Source: Mycobacterium sp. 852002-51961_SCH5331710
GTDB lineage: Bacteria; Actinomycetota; Actinomycetes; Mycobacteriales; Mycobacteriaceae
DNA length: 64,000 bases
NCBI RefSeq assembly: GCF_001665535.1
Contig: NZ_LZSQ01000086.1
Coordinates: 1 to 64,000 of the forward strand
Reading direction: 5' to 3'
The notes beneath the pieces were generated by a model. That model saw nothing but the letters and a program-made list of their open reading frames with translations. It searched no databases and had not been told where the DNA came from. Of this stretch, positions 10,425 through 19,819 are shown piece after piece. Numbering within the stretch: the stretch's first letter is position 1; each line of letters begins with the position of its first letter. Made by a program: the position numbers and the translations under genes.

Positions 10425-10464
10425 CGCGGCCCCGCCCGGCTCGGGTGAGCCGGACCGGGCCGCG
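10425..10464 (-). terminator. Strong stem-loop between hpf and secA1
   Basis: Arms of 18 nt at 10425-10442 and 10447-10464 pair with only two mismatches around the 4-base loop GGGT. There is no U-tract, as is common for mycobacterial terminators. It lies about 70 bp downstream of the hpf stop codon and would end that transcript before secA1. Confidence 0.7.
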
Positions 10465-10477
10465 AGTCAGGCGAGCC

Positions 10478-10555
10478 GGCTCAGGCGAGCCGAATGAGGC
10501 CACCGGCTCAGGCGAGCCGAATCAGGCCACCGGCTCAGGCGAGCCGAATGAGGCC
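10478..10555. repeat. 27-bp tandem repeat covering the hpf stop codon
   Basis: Three direct copies of a 27-bp unit (GGCTCAGGCGAGCCGAATGA followed by GGCCACC) start at 10478, 10505 and 10532; the third is cut to 24 bp by the gene body. Copies 1 and 3 agree over the shared bases and copy 2 has one substitution. The copy nearest the gene encodes the last residues and stop of hpf (GLIRLA), so the gene's 3' end, stop codon included, has been duplicated downstream. Further partial pieces (GGCGAGCCGG) precede the first copy. Confidence 0.9.
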
Positions 10556-11191
10556 GTAGTCGTAGGCGTGCCTGCGGTAGACGACGGACGGCCGGTCGCT
10601 CTCCTTGTCGTGGAACAAGAAGAAGTCGTGGCCGACCAGTTCCATCTGCGACAGCGCGTCGTCGACGGTCATCGGGGTGGCCGGGTGTTCCTTGACCCGC
10701 ACGATGCGGCCGGGCTCGTGCTCCTCGAGCGCCGCGCCGTCGTGTTCGGCCGGTGCGGGCTCGGGTTGCGGGGTGACCGCGGTGGCCTTGGCCACCGACA
10801 CCGGGGTCTTGTCGCCGTAGTGGATCTTGCGGCGGTCGCGCGCGCGGCGCAGTCGCTCGGCGAGCTTGTCCACCGCCGACTCCATGGCGCCGTAGAAGCT
10901 GTCGGCGCAGGCTTCGGCACGGACCACAGGGCCACGGCCGCGAGCGGTGATCTCCACGTGTTGACAGTTCTTGCGTTGACGTCGGTTGCGCTCGTGGTCG
11001 AGCTCGACGTCGAACAGATGGATCGTGCGGTCGAATCGTTCCAGGCGTGACAGTTTCTCTGCGACGTACTTGCGGAAGTGGTCGGGGATCTCGACGTTTC
11101 GGCCGGTGACCGCGACCTCGGCGTGCGGTCGAGGTTCGGGCGTTTCGTCCTCGATCACCATCGTGCGGGAGTCCAGGGATTGGCTTGACAT
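10535..11191 (-). CDS. hpf: Long-form ribosome hibernation promoting factor
   Basis: This 218-residue protein belongs to the long HPF/YfiA class, which binds 30S subunits and dimerises 70S ribosomes into inactive 100S particles. The N-terminal S30AE domain spans about residues 20-120 (EVAVTGRNVEIPDHFRKYV onward), followed by a linker and a C-terminal dimerisation domain ending in VVYRRHAYDYGLIRLA. I chose the ATG at 11191; a TTG three codons upstream is the alternative. It is the M. tuberculosis Rv3241c equivalent. The coding 3' end is part of a 27-bp tandem repeat and a long leader of more than 250 bp precedes it. Confidence 0.93.
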   Translation of the reverse strand: MSSQSLDSRTMVIEDETPEPRPHAEVAVTGRNVEIPDHFRKYVAEKLSRLERFDRTIHLFDVELDHERNRRQRKNCQHVEITARGRGPVVRAEACADSFYGAMESAVDKLAERLRRARDRRKIHYGDKTPVSVAKATAVTPQPEPAPAEHDGAALEEHEPGRIVRVKEHPATPMTVDDALSQMELVGHDFFLFHDKESDRPSVVYRRHAYDYGLIRLA

Positions 11192-11200
11192 GCTTGGCAA

Positions 11201-11479
11201 CTCGTTTCTTCGGCGTCCGCACGCATCAGCGTGCCCGGGTTGTCATGGGATCCGCACCGACGGGGCTTTGCATGTCTCGCCGCTCGCCGGTGCAAGGTGT
11301 CGTCTACTCACCTCCTACCGCGTCGGCGATGCTGGCGCTTCGATCTTGAGCGCCGGCCGTGAGTCATTCACGGGTGTTGCTGCCGACGGTAGCCGCGTTC
11401 ACCCGGTAGTGCCAGTGAATCTCGGTACCTGTTTCCAGTTCTTCACCTCGGTCTGATATATGGCCGGTCGCGGCGGCCC
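11201..11479. other. Long intergenic leader between the ComF gene and hpf
   Basis: No protein gene is supported in these 279 bp. On the minus strand, reading toward hpf, there is a perfect AGGAGGT (11310-11316) overlapping a GTG that opens a 22-codon frame ending at 11243. The spacing is wrong for initiation, so it is noted as a possible regulatory leader element only. Confidence 0.35.
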
Positions 11480-12109
11480 TCACGCGTTTGCCACAACCAG
11501 CACGGCCGCCACGCGAGCCCCAGTGGTGCGCAGCACGCGAACGGATTCGGCGGCCGTCGCGCCGGTCGTCACGATGTCGTCGACGACGAGCACCTCGCCC
11601 GCCACGGGCCGCACGACCTTGACCCGGCCTGCGATGTTGCGCTGCCGATCACCGGTGGACAGCCCGACCGAATCCGCCGCGAACGCGCGCGTGCGCAGCG
11701 CGGGTACGACGGTCACGCCCGGCAGGTCGGCGACCGCTGCGCGGGCCATCCGCGTCACCGGGTCACCGCCGCGCCGCCGGGCCGACGACCGGCGGGTGGG
11801 CGCGGGCACCAGCGTCAACGGGGCGTCGAGAAGACCCCAGGTGAGCAGGTGCGCCACGCCGGTCCCCACGGCGGCGGCCAGCGGCCGGATCAGGTCGATG
11901 CGGCCGTGTTCTTTGAGTGCGATCACGGCGGCCCGCCGGGGCCCCGCGTAACGGCCGAGCGAGAACACCGGCACGCCCGGGTCCAGGCGGGGCGAGACGA
12001 GATGCGGGTCCTCGGCCCTGACCGTCAGCGCCGAGGCGCAGGCCGCGCACCACCGCGTCGATGGTGCACCACAGCCGCCGCACTGCAGCGGAAGCACGAG
12101 GTCGAGCAT
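11480..12109 (-). CDS. ComF family phosphoribosyltransferase-like protein
   Basis: This 209-residue protein resembles ComF/GntX proteins and Rv3242c. An N-terminal zinc-finger-like segment has cysteines in CGGCG and CAAC at residues 10-26, and the C-terminal type I phosphoribosyltransferase domain carries the PRPP loop VLVVDDIVTTGATA near residue 170. In competent bacteria ComF takes part in DNA uptake; in mycobacteria the role is undefined. It is encoded upstream of hpf on the same strand with a 280-bp gap, and 128 bp downstream of lpqB. Confidence 0.85.
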   Translation of the reverse strand: MLDLVLPLQCGGCGAPSTRWCAACASALTVRAEDPHLVSPRLDPGVPVFSLGRYAGPRRAAVIALKEHGRIDLIRPLAAAVGTGVAHLLTWGLLDAPLTLVPAPTRRSSARRRGGDPVTRMARAAVADLPGVTVVPALRTRAFAADSVGLSTGDRQRNIAGRVKVVRPVAGEVLVVDDIVTTGATAAESVRVLRTTGARVAAVLVVANA

Positions 12110-12236
12110 GCGGTCAGTGTGGCGATGATCGGTGACATCTCCGCCGCGTCCGTGTTCGGCTTGCTCACCGACTTCTGCAGAGTGGTTGTCGCCCGGCCGA
12201 TTTCATAGCCCCGACGCAGAACTCGACGAACGCCGG

Positions 12237-13994
12237 TCAGCCCGGCAGGACCGGTTCGGCGCCCGGCACCAGCAGCGGGCGCACCTCGGCCCACGCCGGA
12301 TCGTCCTCGGCGACCGAACCCGACAGCTGCACGACCCCGCGGGCATCGGCGACGTAGACGGTCGACGGGTTGGCCGCCACCGTGGTGACCGGCATCAGCA
12401 GGTTGCGGCTCGGGCCGTCGGAGTTGACGCCGTCGAGGTTGACGTACGACACCGGATGCTGCGGATCGGTTCGGCTGACCACGATGTCGTCGCCGGTGCG
12501 CCACGACAGCGACACCACCGTGTTGCGCAACCCGTATCCCAGCCGTCGCGGATAGGTCAGCGCGTAGCCCCCGCCCGGCGTCTGCTCGACACCGGCGAGG
12601 ATGACCTGACCGTCGATGACCAGCGCCGCGCGGGTGCCGTCGCGCGACAGCTGCAATTCGGTGATCACGCCCGGGAACCGGCTCGACACCGGCGTGGAGT
12701 CGACCGGTATGCGCGCCGGTTGGCCCGACGCATCCTGGATGACGCGCACGACGTTGTTGCCGTCGATCACCACCCACACCGCGTTGTCGAGCGCCCAACT
12801 CGGGCGCGACAGGCTTCTCGCGTCCAACACCTGAGACGCGTTGCCACCCAACGCCCCCACCCACATCGTCGACGAGGTGTCGGGTGCGCCCGGGCGCAGC
12901 GTGACGATCGACGCGACCTCCTGCCCGCTGCGCGAGACCGCCGCCGCGGTCTGGCCCGGCATCTGCCCGAACGGGCCCGGCACCCGCGGCGCCCGCTGAC
13001 CGTCAAGGGCGACAAGGGAACCGCCCACCAACGCGTGCAGCCCGGCCGCGACGCCGGAGGCGGCACCGGGGTCGGTGGCCGCCACGTCGGAGGTCTCCCA
13101 GCCGTCGGCGAACCGGTCGTCGAGGGCGGCGCCGTCGGCGTTGATCACGTACGGCCCGTTGACGCCGGCGCGGAACAGGGTCCAGATGAGTTGCGCCGCA
13201 AGCAGTTGCCTGCTGTGCGGGTCGGTGGTCGACAGGTTGTCCAGATCGATGCGGGCCCCGCCGTATCCGCGGCCGACGCCCATCTTGCCGCCGTCGGCGC
13301 GGGTGACCGGGCCGCGCAGCTTCAGCGGCGGGTCCAACAGGTTGCGGACGGTCTTGACCATCTCCGGTCGCGGACCGGCGATCAGCTTGCTGACCAGTTC
13401 GGTGGCAAGCTGGTCGGGATCGGACACCGCGACGTAGCGCGGGTCCGGCACGACGGTGCTGCCCGTGGGGTCGACGAAGTACAGCGTGTTGCGGCGGTAC
13501 GTGGCCTGGAACTGTTGCCAATCGAGGAAGACGCCGTTGGGCAGCTTGTCGATGCGCCAACCGTCGGGTGTCTTGATCAGTTCGATCGGGCCGGGGTCGG
13601 GCAGCGCGCCCTCCCCCGTCTCGAACACCCCCATGTCCGACAGCGAGCCGAGGATGTCGGCGCGCATGCTCACCGAGACCCGGTCCGGGCCGCGGGTTTC
13701 GACGAAGACCACGTTGTCGATCAGCAGCGCGCTGCCCGCGTCATCCCAAGCCTGCGATGCGGATTCGGTGAGGAACTGCCGCGCGGCCAGATGCCGGTTC
13801 GCGGGATCGGCTGTCGCCTTGAGGAATTCGCGCAGCAACACATCGGGATCCATGCCCGGCGTCGGCTTGGGCAGGCTGGGCGGGGCGGGCCGGTCGACGG
13901 TCCCGATGGCCTGGGGCGACGACGAGCTGGGCACACCTGCACAACCCGTCAGAACCAAGGCCAGCAGGCTCAGGGCCGCCAGCACGCTTCTCAC
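12237..13994 (-). CDS. lpqB: Lipoprotein LpqB
   Basis: This 585-residue lipoprotein is the third member of the mtrA-mtrB-lpqB operon and is reported to interact with the extracellular part of MtrB and influence signalling. A lipobox LTGC at residues 15-18 follows a hydrophobic signal peptide. A GerMN domain lies in the middle (about 200-330) and a beta-propeller-like C-terminal domain follows. The GTG start overlaps the mtrB stop by four bases (GTGA), so translation is coupled. Length agrees with mycobacterial LpqB. Confidence 0.96.
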   Translation of the reverse strand: MRSVLAALSLLALVLTGCAGVPSSSSPQAIGTVDRPAPPSLPKPTPGMDPDVLLREFLKATADPANRHLAARQFLTESASQAWDDAGSALLIDNVVFVETRGPDRVSVSMRADILGSLSDMGVFETGEGALPDPGPIELIKTPDGWRIDKLPNGVFLDWQQFQATYRRNTLYFVDPTGSTVVPDPRYVAVSDPDQLATELVSKLIAGPRPEMVKTVRNLLDPPLKLRGPVTRADGGKMGVGRGYGGARIDLDNLSTTDPHSRQLLAAQLIWTLFRAGVNGPYVINADGAALDDRFADGWETSDVAATDPGAASGVAAGLHALVGGSLVALDGQRAPRVPGPFGQMPGQTAAAVSRSGQEVASIVTLRPGAPDTSSTMWVGALGGNASQVLDARSLSRPSWALDNAVWVVIDGNNVVRVIQDASGQPARIPVDSTPVSSRFPGVITELQLSRDGTRAALVIDGQVILAGVEQTPGGGYALTYPRRLGYGLRNTVVSLSWRTGDDIVVSRTDPQHPVSYVNLDGVNSDGPSRNLLMPVTTVAANPSTVYVADARGVVQLSGSVAEDDPAWAEVRPLLVPGAEPVLPG

Positions 13995-15637
13995 ACGGAC
14001 TCCTGCGCGGGCTCACGATCGCGATTGCGGGGCGGAGGTTCGTCCGGCGCGACGGGTTTCAACGGCAGCGGGCTGGTCGTCACCTTGTGCCCGCGCACGA
14101 GCGGCAACGTCAGGCGGAAGCAGGCGCCCTTGCCGGGTTCGCCCCACGCCTCGAGCCTGCCCTGGTGCAGACGGGCGTCTTCGATGCTGATCGCCAGGCC
14201 CAGACCGGTGCCGCCGGAACGCCGCACCCGCGAAGGATCCGACCGCCAGAACCGGCTGAACACCAGCTTCTCCTCGCCGGGTCGCAGCCCGACCCCGTAG
14301 TCGCGGACGGTGACGGCGGCGGTGTCGTCGTCGGCGGCCATCCGGATGCGCACCGGTTTGTGTTCGGCGTGATCGATGGCGTTGGCGATCAGGTTGCGCA
14401 GGATGCGCTCTACGCGGCGCGGGTCGACCTCGGCGATGACTTCCTTGGTGGGCATGTCGACGATGAGCTCGACCTCGGCGTCGGCCGCGAGGTGTCCGAC
14501 GTTGTCCAGCGCGCTCTGCACCGTCGAGCGCAGATCCAGCGACTCGACCGACAGCTCGGCGACGCCGGCGTCGTGGCGGGAGATCTCGAGCAGGTCGTTG
14601 AGCAGCGTCTCGAAGCGGTCGAGCTCGCTGACCATCAGCTCGGTGGACCGGCGCAGCGCCGGGTCGAGGTCCTCGCTGTGGTCGTAGATCAGGTCGGCGG
14701 CCATGCGCACCGTGGTCAACGGTGTCCGCAGTTCGTGGCTGACATCCGACGTGAACCGCCGCTGCAGGTTGCCGAACTCCTCGAGCTGGGTGATCTGACG
14801 GTGCAGGCTCTCGGCCATGTCGTTGAACGAGACGGCCAGGCGGGCCATGTCGTCCTCGCCGCGCACCGGCATGCGCTCGGTGAGGTGACCTTCGGCGAAC
14901 CGCTCGGCGATGCGCGATGCCGACCGCACCGGAAGCACGATCTGGCGCGCCACCAGCAGGGCGATCGCGGCGAGCAGGCCGAGCAGCACCACGCCGCCGG
15001 TCGCCATCGTCCCGCGGACCAGTGCGATCGTCGACTCTTCGTTGTTCAACGGAAAGATCAGGTACAGCTCGAGATTCGTCACCGGCGACGACGTGGGGCT
15101 ACCGACGATCAGCGCGGGGCCGGAGAAGCCGTCGGTGTGCACGGTCGCGTACTGGTAGCTGACCTGACCGGCCTTGACGAAGTCGCGCAAAGTGTCGGGC
15201 ACCTGCTGGACGGGACCGGCCGCGGTCGCCGCGCGCGGCCCGTCGCCGGGCACCACCAGCACCGCGTCGAATGTGCCCGCCAGGCCCGGTTCGGCGTCGG
15301 CGCTGCGGTCGATCAGCGTGTTGCGCGCCAACTGCAGGCTGCTATCGAGCGAGCGGGTCTCCTCACCGCCGACGATTCCGCTGACGGTAGTGCGCGCGCG
15401 GTCGATCTGTTCGGTGGCCGCGCGCACCTTGACCTCGAGGATGCGGTCGGTGATCTGACTGGTCAGCACGAAACCGAGCACGAGGATGACGGCCAGCGAC
15501 AGGCCCAGCGTCAACGAGACGACGCGCAGCTGCAGAGAGCGCCGCCAGGCGAGGCTGATCGCCCGCCCCAACGCGCCCAGTCCGCGCACCAACGGCGCCG
15601 AACGGCGATGGATGCGTCGTCTGGAACTGAAGATCAC
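13991..15637 (-). CDS. mtrB: Sensor histidine kinase MtrB
   Basis: This 548-residue membrane kinase partners with MtrA in the essential system that links cell division, envelope integrity and osmotic response. Visible features are transmembrane segments at about 38-60 and 205-230 enclosing an extracellular domain, a HAMP linker, the phospho-acceptor box [16 protein letters not shown], the N-box [10 protein letters not shown] and the ATP-lid motif GTGLGLAI. It starts 71 bp after mtrA, and its stop overlaps the lpqB start. It is nearly identical in key boxes to the M. tuberculosis protein. Confidence 0.98.
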   Translation of the reverse strand: MIFSSRRRIHRRSAPLVRGLGALGRAISLAWRRSLQLRVVSLTLGLSLAVILVLGFVLTSQITDRILEVKVRAATEQIDRARTTVSGIVGGEETRSLDSSLQLARNTLIDRSADAEPGLAGTFDAVLVVPGDGPRAATAAGPVQQVPDTLRDFVKAGQVSYQYATVHTDGFSGPALIVGSPTSSPVTNLELYLIFPLNNEESTIALVRGTMATGGVVLLGLLAAIALLVARQIVLPVRSASRIAERFAEGHLTERMPVRGEDDMARLAVSFNDMAESLHRQITQLEEFGNLQRRFTSDVSHELRTPLTTVRMAADLIYDHSEDLDPALRRSTELMVSELDRFETLLNDLLEISRHDAGVAELSVESLDLRSTVQSALDNVGHLAADAEVELIVDMPTKEVIAEVDPRRVERILRNLIANAIDHAEHKPVRIRMAADDDTAAVTVRDYGVGLRPGEEKLVFSRFWRSDPSRVRRSGGTGLGLAISIEDARLHQGRLEAWGEPGKGACFRLTLPLVRGHKVTTSPLPLKPVAPDEPPPRNRDREPAQESV

Positions 15638-15708
15638 GGCGCCCGCCGGGTGGTCAACACGGCGACCGCCGTGCGGTCGAGATCACGACCACGGCCGAGC
15701 CGTGCCTG

Positions 15709-16395
15709 TCACGGGGGTCCGGCCTTGTATCCCACTCCTCGAACGGTGAGCACCACCTGGGGGTTCTCCGGGTCCTTCTCGACCTTCGCCCGCAGCCGCT
15801 GGACATGCACGTTCACCAAACGGGTGTCCGCGGGGTGCCGATAACCCCACACCTGTTCGAGCAGCACATCTCGAGTAAACACCTGGCGTGGTTTGCGCGC
15901 CAACGCCACCAACAGGTCGAACTCCAGCGGGGTCAGCGAGATCTGTTCGCCCTGCCGGGTGACCTTGTGCGCGGGCACGTCGATGTCGACATCGCCGATG
16001 GAGAGCATCTCGGCCGGCTCGTCCTCGTTGCGCCGCAACCTCGCTCGAACGCGCGCGACGAGTTCCTTGGGCTTGAACGGCTTCATCACGTAGTCGTCGG
16101 CGCCGGACTCCAGGCCCAGCACCACATCGACCGTGTCCGTCTTGGCGGTCAGCATGACGATCGGCACACCGGAGTCCGCACGGAGCACCCGGCAGACGTC
16201 GATGCCGTTCATACCGGGCAACATTAGGTCCAGCAGCACCAGATCGGGCCGCAGTTCGCGGACCGCGGTCAGCGCTTGGGTGCCGTCACCGATGACCGCG
16301 GTGTCGAAACCTTCCCCCCGCAGCACGATGGTGAGCATCTCGGCGAGCGACGGGTCATCGTCGACAACCAGAATCCTTTGCCTCATGGAGTCCAT
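15709..16395 (-). CDS. mtrA: Response regulator MtrA
   Basis: This is a 228-residue OmpR/PhoB-type response regulator. The receiver domain (residues 1-120) has the phospho-aspartate in LVLLDLMLPGMNG (about D56) and the switch lysine in MKPFKP. The winged-helix DNA-binding domain (about 130-226) includes LLEQVWGYRHPADTRLVNVHV. I chose the ATG at 16395 (MDSMRQRILVVDDD) because this reproduces the known 228-residue protein; the frame stays open further upstream but that part has no homology. It is followed by mtrB and lpqB. Confidence 0.98.
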   Translation of the reverse strand: MDSMRQRILVVDDDPSLAEMLTIVLRGEGFDTAVIGDGTQALTAVRELRPDLVLLDLMLPGMNGIDVCRVLRADSGVPIVMLTAKTDTVDVVLGLESGADDYVMKPFKPKELVARVRARLRRNEDEPAEMLSIGDVDIDVPAHKVTRQGEQISLTPLEFDLLVALARKPRQVFTRDVLLEQVWGYRHPADTRLVNVHVQRLRAKVEKDPENPQVVLTVRGVGYKAGPP

Positions 16396-16474
16396 GGTGT
16401 CACCGAATTGCGATAAACCCCGGCTACCACACGGCGCGTTTCGCGTGTTGACCGGCGAATGTGCCCGAACAGGC

Positions 16475-17107
16475 CTACCGAGCGTCCAGTTCGGCGGCCA
16501 AGGCCGCGGCGTCGACGTCGGGTCCGGCCACCGTCCAGGGTCCGCACCAGTGCGCGGCGGCCAGCCCGGCGTAGACGTCGGAGGTGCGTTGCTGCAGCCC
16601 GCCGTCACGCTCGTAGGCGTCCTTGGCCCGGTCGGCCTCGGTGTTGGCGCGGTGCTCGGCGCGCTGGGCGGCGAGCTCGGTCGGGACGGCGAGCAGTACC
16701 TGGGCGTCCGGTCGCGGTAGCGCGAGCCGCTCGTACTCCAACACGCGCACCCACTCGACGACCTCACCGTCGGCGTCCTGGTGCAGTCGCGCAGCGCTGT
16801 AGGCGGCGTTGGACGCGACGTAGCGGTCGAGGATGACGACGTCGTAGGCAGCCTGCAGGCGTTCGACCTCGACCCTGGCACGCGCACGGTCGAGCGCGAA
16901 CAGCACGGCCATCGCGTAGACCGAGTCGGCCAGATCGCCGTGCGAACCGTGCAGCGCCTCGGCGGCCACGTCGGCCTCCACGGACTGGCCGTAGCGGGGA
17001 AACGCCAGGCTGGCCACCGTCCTGCCATTGGCCTCGAACGCGGTTCGCAGGCCGTTGGTCAGCGTGCGTTTGCCCGCACCGTCGACCCCTTCGATGACCA
17101 TCAGCAC
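16475..17107 (-). CDS. tmk: Thymidylate kinase
   Basis: This 210-residue kinase phosphorylates dTMP to dTDP in the cytosol. The P-loop lies at the N-terminus (IEGVDGAGKRT), and the DR motif of the LID/substrate region is in VVILDRYVASNAAY. I chose the GTG at 17107, which aligns with the M. tuberculosis start (MLIAIEGVDGAGK), because a TAGTCT -10 hexamer ends seven bases upstream, consistent with a leaderless transcript; the upstream in-frame extension has no homology. It is 79 bp upstream of mtrA on the same strand. Confidence 0.95.
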   Translation of the reverse strand: MLMVIEGVDGAGKRTLTNGLRTAFEANGRTVASLAFPRYGQSVEADVAAEALHGSHGDLADSVYAMAVLFALDRARARVEVERLQAAYDVVILDRYVASNAAYSAARLHQDADGEVVEWVRVLEYERLALPRPDAQVLLAVPTELAAQRAEHRANTEADRAKDAYERDGGLQQRTSDVYAGLAAAHWCGPWTVAGPDVDAAALAAELDAR

Positions 17108-17230
17108 GGCTGTGAGACTAGCTTGCCGCTCCCTGCGGAGTTCCTGTGTAACTGCTTGGGACAGCGTGCGGCGCGCGCGGGGCGGCAACAGACTGGCAAA
17201 CAACGCAATCCATCCCAGGAGTCCATCGCA

Positions 17231-17599
17231 ATGCCCAACATCCGCAGGTCAGTCCCGCTTTCGCTGGCAACCCTCGTCGGGGCGGCCGGAGCCGCAGCGC
17301 TGCTGATCGCCCCGCTCGCCCAGGCCGATACGAATTCCGATGCGGGACCGGCGAATTGCTCCACCGCCGATCTCGAGGGCGTGCGCGCCGGCGTCGACGC
17401 GTCGACGTCGGCGTATTTGTTCACCCATCCGGACCTGAACTCGTACATGAGCACGCTGCGGGGTCTCTCGCGTGAGCAGGTCGCGGCACGAGTGACGACC
17501 TACATGGCCGACCATCCGCAGGAGAGCGCCGAGATGGCCGGCATCCGCCAGCCGCTCGTCGACCTCAAGAACCACTGCGGCGCAACGGCTGTGCCCTGA
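17231..17599 (+). CDS. Secreted hemophore-related (MHB domain) protein
   Basis: This 122-residue exported protein has a signal peptide (residues 1-34, ending in AQA) and one mature domain of about 88 residues with two cysteines (in NCST and NHCG), the pattern of the mycobacterial heme-binding MHB/Rv0203-like family. Members capture heme or are hemophore-related. The motif YLFTHPDLNSYMSTL is typical. The start is the ATG at 17231 right before a basic n-region. It is transcribed divergently from tmk and convergently with the lipase gene. Heme binding itself is inferred. Confidence 0.8.
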   Translation: MPNIRRSVPLSLATLVGAAGAAALLIAPLAQADTNSDAGPANCSTADLEGVRAGVDASTSAYLFTHPDLNSYMSTLRGLSREQVAARVTTYMADHPQESAEMAGIRQPLVDLKNHCGATAVP

Positions 17600-17609
17600 C
17601 CGTTGGTGT

Positions 17610-18920
17610 TCAGAAGCGTCCGCAGTTGGGTGTGGTCGGCACGCCCTTGAACCGGTCCGCGATCCACTGCATGGCCGGTTCGCCGTCGACCAGCATCGGC
17701 AGGCCGTGGTTGACCATCGCCTTGTTGAGGAACGGCGGCTGCTCGTTGGTGCGCGCCTCGACGTCGGCGCCCTGGGCGCACCAGTCGCGGCCCATCTGCA
17801 TCGCCGGGGCCCACGGGACCAGCGGGTCATATCGGTTGGCGTTGATCAAAACGGGCGCATTGGGTTTCATGCGGCCCAGCTTCTGCTCGTCGAACAGCGA
17901 CGAGAACGGCTCCTGCTCGACGAGATGGAAGATGTCCTGATTGAAGTACGGCTGCAGGTGCCGGAACATGAACTTGGTCAGCGTCTCGGCGACGCACTGG
18001 TCCTGCACCTTGTAGAGGAGGTCGGTGCCGCGCGGGGTCAGCGTCGCCCGGATGGCCGCCTCGTGTTCGGGGTATGCCGCGATCACGCCGTTCAGCGCAT
18101 AACCCACGGCGCCGATCAGCATGCTGCCGTCGATGAACGGGAACAGCGCCTTCAGGTCGGCGGGCGGCGCACCGGCATAAGAGCCGACCACGTTGAGTTC
18201 CGGGGCGTACGACTCGGCCATCTCGGCTGCCGACGCCGCGGCGCCCCCGCCCTGCGAGTAACCCCAGAACGCCAGCGGACCGTCCGGCGTCAGCGAGGTA
18301 TCGGGCAGGTTCTTCGCGGCGCGGGCGGCGTCGAGCATCGCATACCCCTGGGAAACTCGGTTCGCATAAGTGTGTAAGCCGGGCGTACCCAGGCCCTCGT
18401 AATCGGTCATGACGATCGCGAACCCGCGCGCGACCATCGTCGCGACGAACAGCTCCTCGTAGTTGAACGCGATGTCGAGATACGGCGACCAGTGGATGCC
18501 CTGGTTGAACTGCCGCGACGGCGCGCACTGGTCTCCCTGGCCCTGGGTGCCGGGACCGTAGACGATCAGCGGGCGTGGTCCGCCGAACGGCCACGGCGCG
18601 TGCGGTTCGAAGTACGTACCGGTGACGACGTCCGGATTGCCCCGAGCGTCGTTGCTGCGGTACATGATTCGCGTGCCTTCGGCCATGATCATGCCGAGTT
18701 CGCCGGACGGTTCGAGCACCAGGCGCGACGGCTCCGTGCGGATCAGGTCGCCGGGCCTGCCCGGCGGCAACGGGTCCGGTGGCGTGTAGAACGCCTGGTA
18801 TTCGTCCTCGTTGAAGATGGGGTTGTGATCGTCGATGGTCGGATCGTCGGCGGATGCGGGTGGCGAAATCCCCACAACGGAGATCATGAGGGCGATCGCG
18901 ATTCCGAGGATGCGGCCCAC
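17610..18920 (-). CDS. Secreted lipase (LIP family, alpha/beta hydrolase)
   Basis: This 436-residue exported hydrolase has an N-terminal signal peptide (about 1-24, ending PPASA). The nucleophile elbow GYSQGG contains the catalytic serine, with downstream segments (VLINANRYDPLVPWAPAMQM and a late histidine) suited to the acid and base residues. It matches the secretory lipase family (PF03583) seen repeatedly in mycobacteria. Likely substrates are triacylglycerol or other esters outside the cell. The gene ends 10 bp from the convergent hemophore-like gene and stands alone on its strand. Confidence 0.85.
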   Translation of the reverse strand: MGRILGIAIALMISVVGISPPASADDPTIDDHNPIFNEDEYQAFYTPPDPLPPGRPGDLIRTEPSRLVLEPSGELGMIMAEGTRIMYRSNDARGNPDVVTGTYFEPHAPWPFGGPRPLIVYGPGTQGQGDQCAPSRQFNQGIHWSPYLDIAFNYEELFVATMVARGFAIVMTDYEGLGTPGLHTYANRVSQGYAMLDAARAAKNLPDTSLTPDGPLAFWGYSQGGGAAASAAEMAESYAPELNVVGSYAGAPPADLKALFPFIDGSMLIGAVGYALNGVIAAYPEHEAAIRATLTPRGTDLLYKVQDQCVAETLTKFMFRHLQPYFNQDIFHLVEQEPFSSLFDEQKLGRMKPNAPVLINANRYDPLVPWAPAMQMGRDWCAQGADVEARTNEQPPFLNKAMVNHGLPMLVDGEPAMQWIADRFKGVPTTPNCGRF

Positions 18921-19051
18921 CGGTCGGACGTTAGCAACGAAACTGGTTCCATGAGGCCCGTTTCCGCCTCAACACATCGTGAACCCGATGAGTTCGAGCG
19001 TCGACGCGAGTCTGTTTCGCCGAACCCATTCGTATCGAGGAGGCAGGCACG

Positions 19052-19738
19052 ATGACGACGCATCAGGTCGGAACACGCGAACAGTGGCGCGCGGCGTACG
19101 AACAACAGCTGGCCCAGGAGAAAGAGCTGACCCGCAGGGCCGCCGAGCTCGCCAAGCAGCGGCAGGCGCTGCCCTGGGTGCGGGTGGACAAGCCCTACGA
19201 GTTCGACACGACGTCCGGGCGGCGGACACTGACCGAACTGTTCGACGGCCGATCACAGTTGATCGTGCGGCATTTCATGCACGGGCCGAACACGCCGGAG
19301 GGCTGCCCGGGGTGCACATTCGAGACCGACAATCTGGTCGGTGCGGTACCGCACCTGGCGCGCCGGGACGTGACGTTCCTTTTGTCATCGCGCTCCCCCC
19401 TTCCCGTTCTCGAGGCCTACAAGCGGCGGATGGGCTGGGACATCGAGTGGGTGTCCTCGGGCGGCAGCGATTTCGACGCCGACTTCTTCGGCTACATGCA
19501 TGTTCCGACGCCGCGTCGCGACTTCGGCAAGGGCAGCGGCAGCATGCTCGACGTCATGGAGCTGATGGCGCTCAGCTGCTTCGCGCTCGAGGACGGCGCG
19601 GTCTACCACACTTACTCGACCTACGACCGCGGCACCGAGGCGCTGAACGCGACCTGGCAGCTGTTGGATCGTGCGCCCAAGGGCCGAGGCGAGGATTTCT
19701 CCGACTGGCCGCGCAAACGCGACGAGTACCCGGCGTAG
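19052..19738 (+). CDS. DUF899 family thioredoxin-like protein
   Basis: This 228-residue protein is a DUF899 member, a predicted thioredoxin-fold family without a settled function. An N-terminal coiled helix rich in glutamate and lysine (residues 1-45) precedes the fold, and the CPGC motif in PEGCPGCTFETDNLVG occupies the position of the active-site pair. The late segment YHTYSTYDRGTEALN is a family hallmark. The ATG has GAGGAGG a few bases upstream. No signal peptide is seen, so it should be cytosolic. Confidence 0.83.
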   Translation: MTTHQVGTREQWRAAYEQQLAQEKELTRRAAELAKQRQALPWVRVDKPYEFDTTSGRRTLTELFDGRSQLIVRHFMHGPNTPEGCPGCTFETDNLVGAVPHLARRDVTFLLSSRSPLPVLEAYKRRMGWDIEWVSSGGSDFDADFFGYMHVPTPRRDFGKGSGSMLDVMELMALSCFALEDGAVYHTYSTYDRGTEALNATWQLLDRAPKGRGEDFSDWPRKRDEYPA

Positions 19739-19819
19739 GGGTTGAAAACGTGCGCTCGAGGGCATCTGCGATAGCGGAGAATCGACGTCGAGTGCTCAAC
19801 CCTGTCGAAAGGATCGGAC

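Noticed and set aside
10478..10555. CRISPR-like array
   Set aside because: The 27-bp units are contiguous without spacers and number only three; they are tandem duplications of a gene end.
12132..14300. 722-codon open frame opposite lpqB
   Set aside because: Composition is arginine- and valine-rich without motifs, and lpqB on the other strand has signal peptide, domains and operon context.
16396..17028. Upstream extension of the mtrA frame to 439 codons
   Set aside because: The extra part is antisense-like, out of frame within tmk; MtrA is known at 228 residues and starts at the ATG at 16395.
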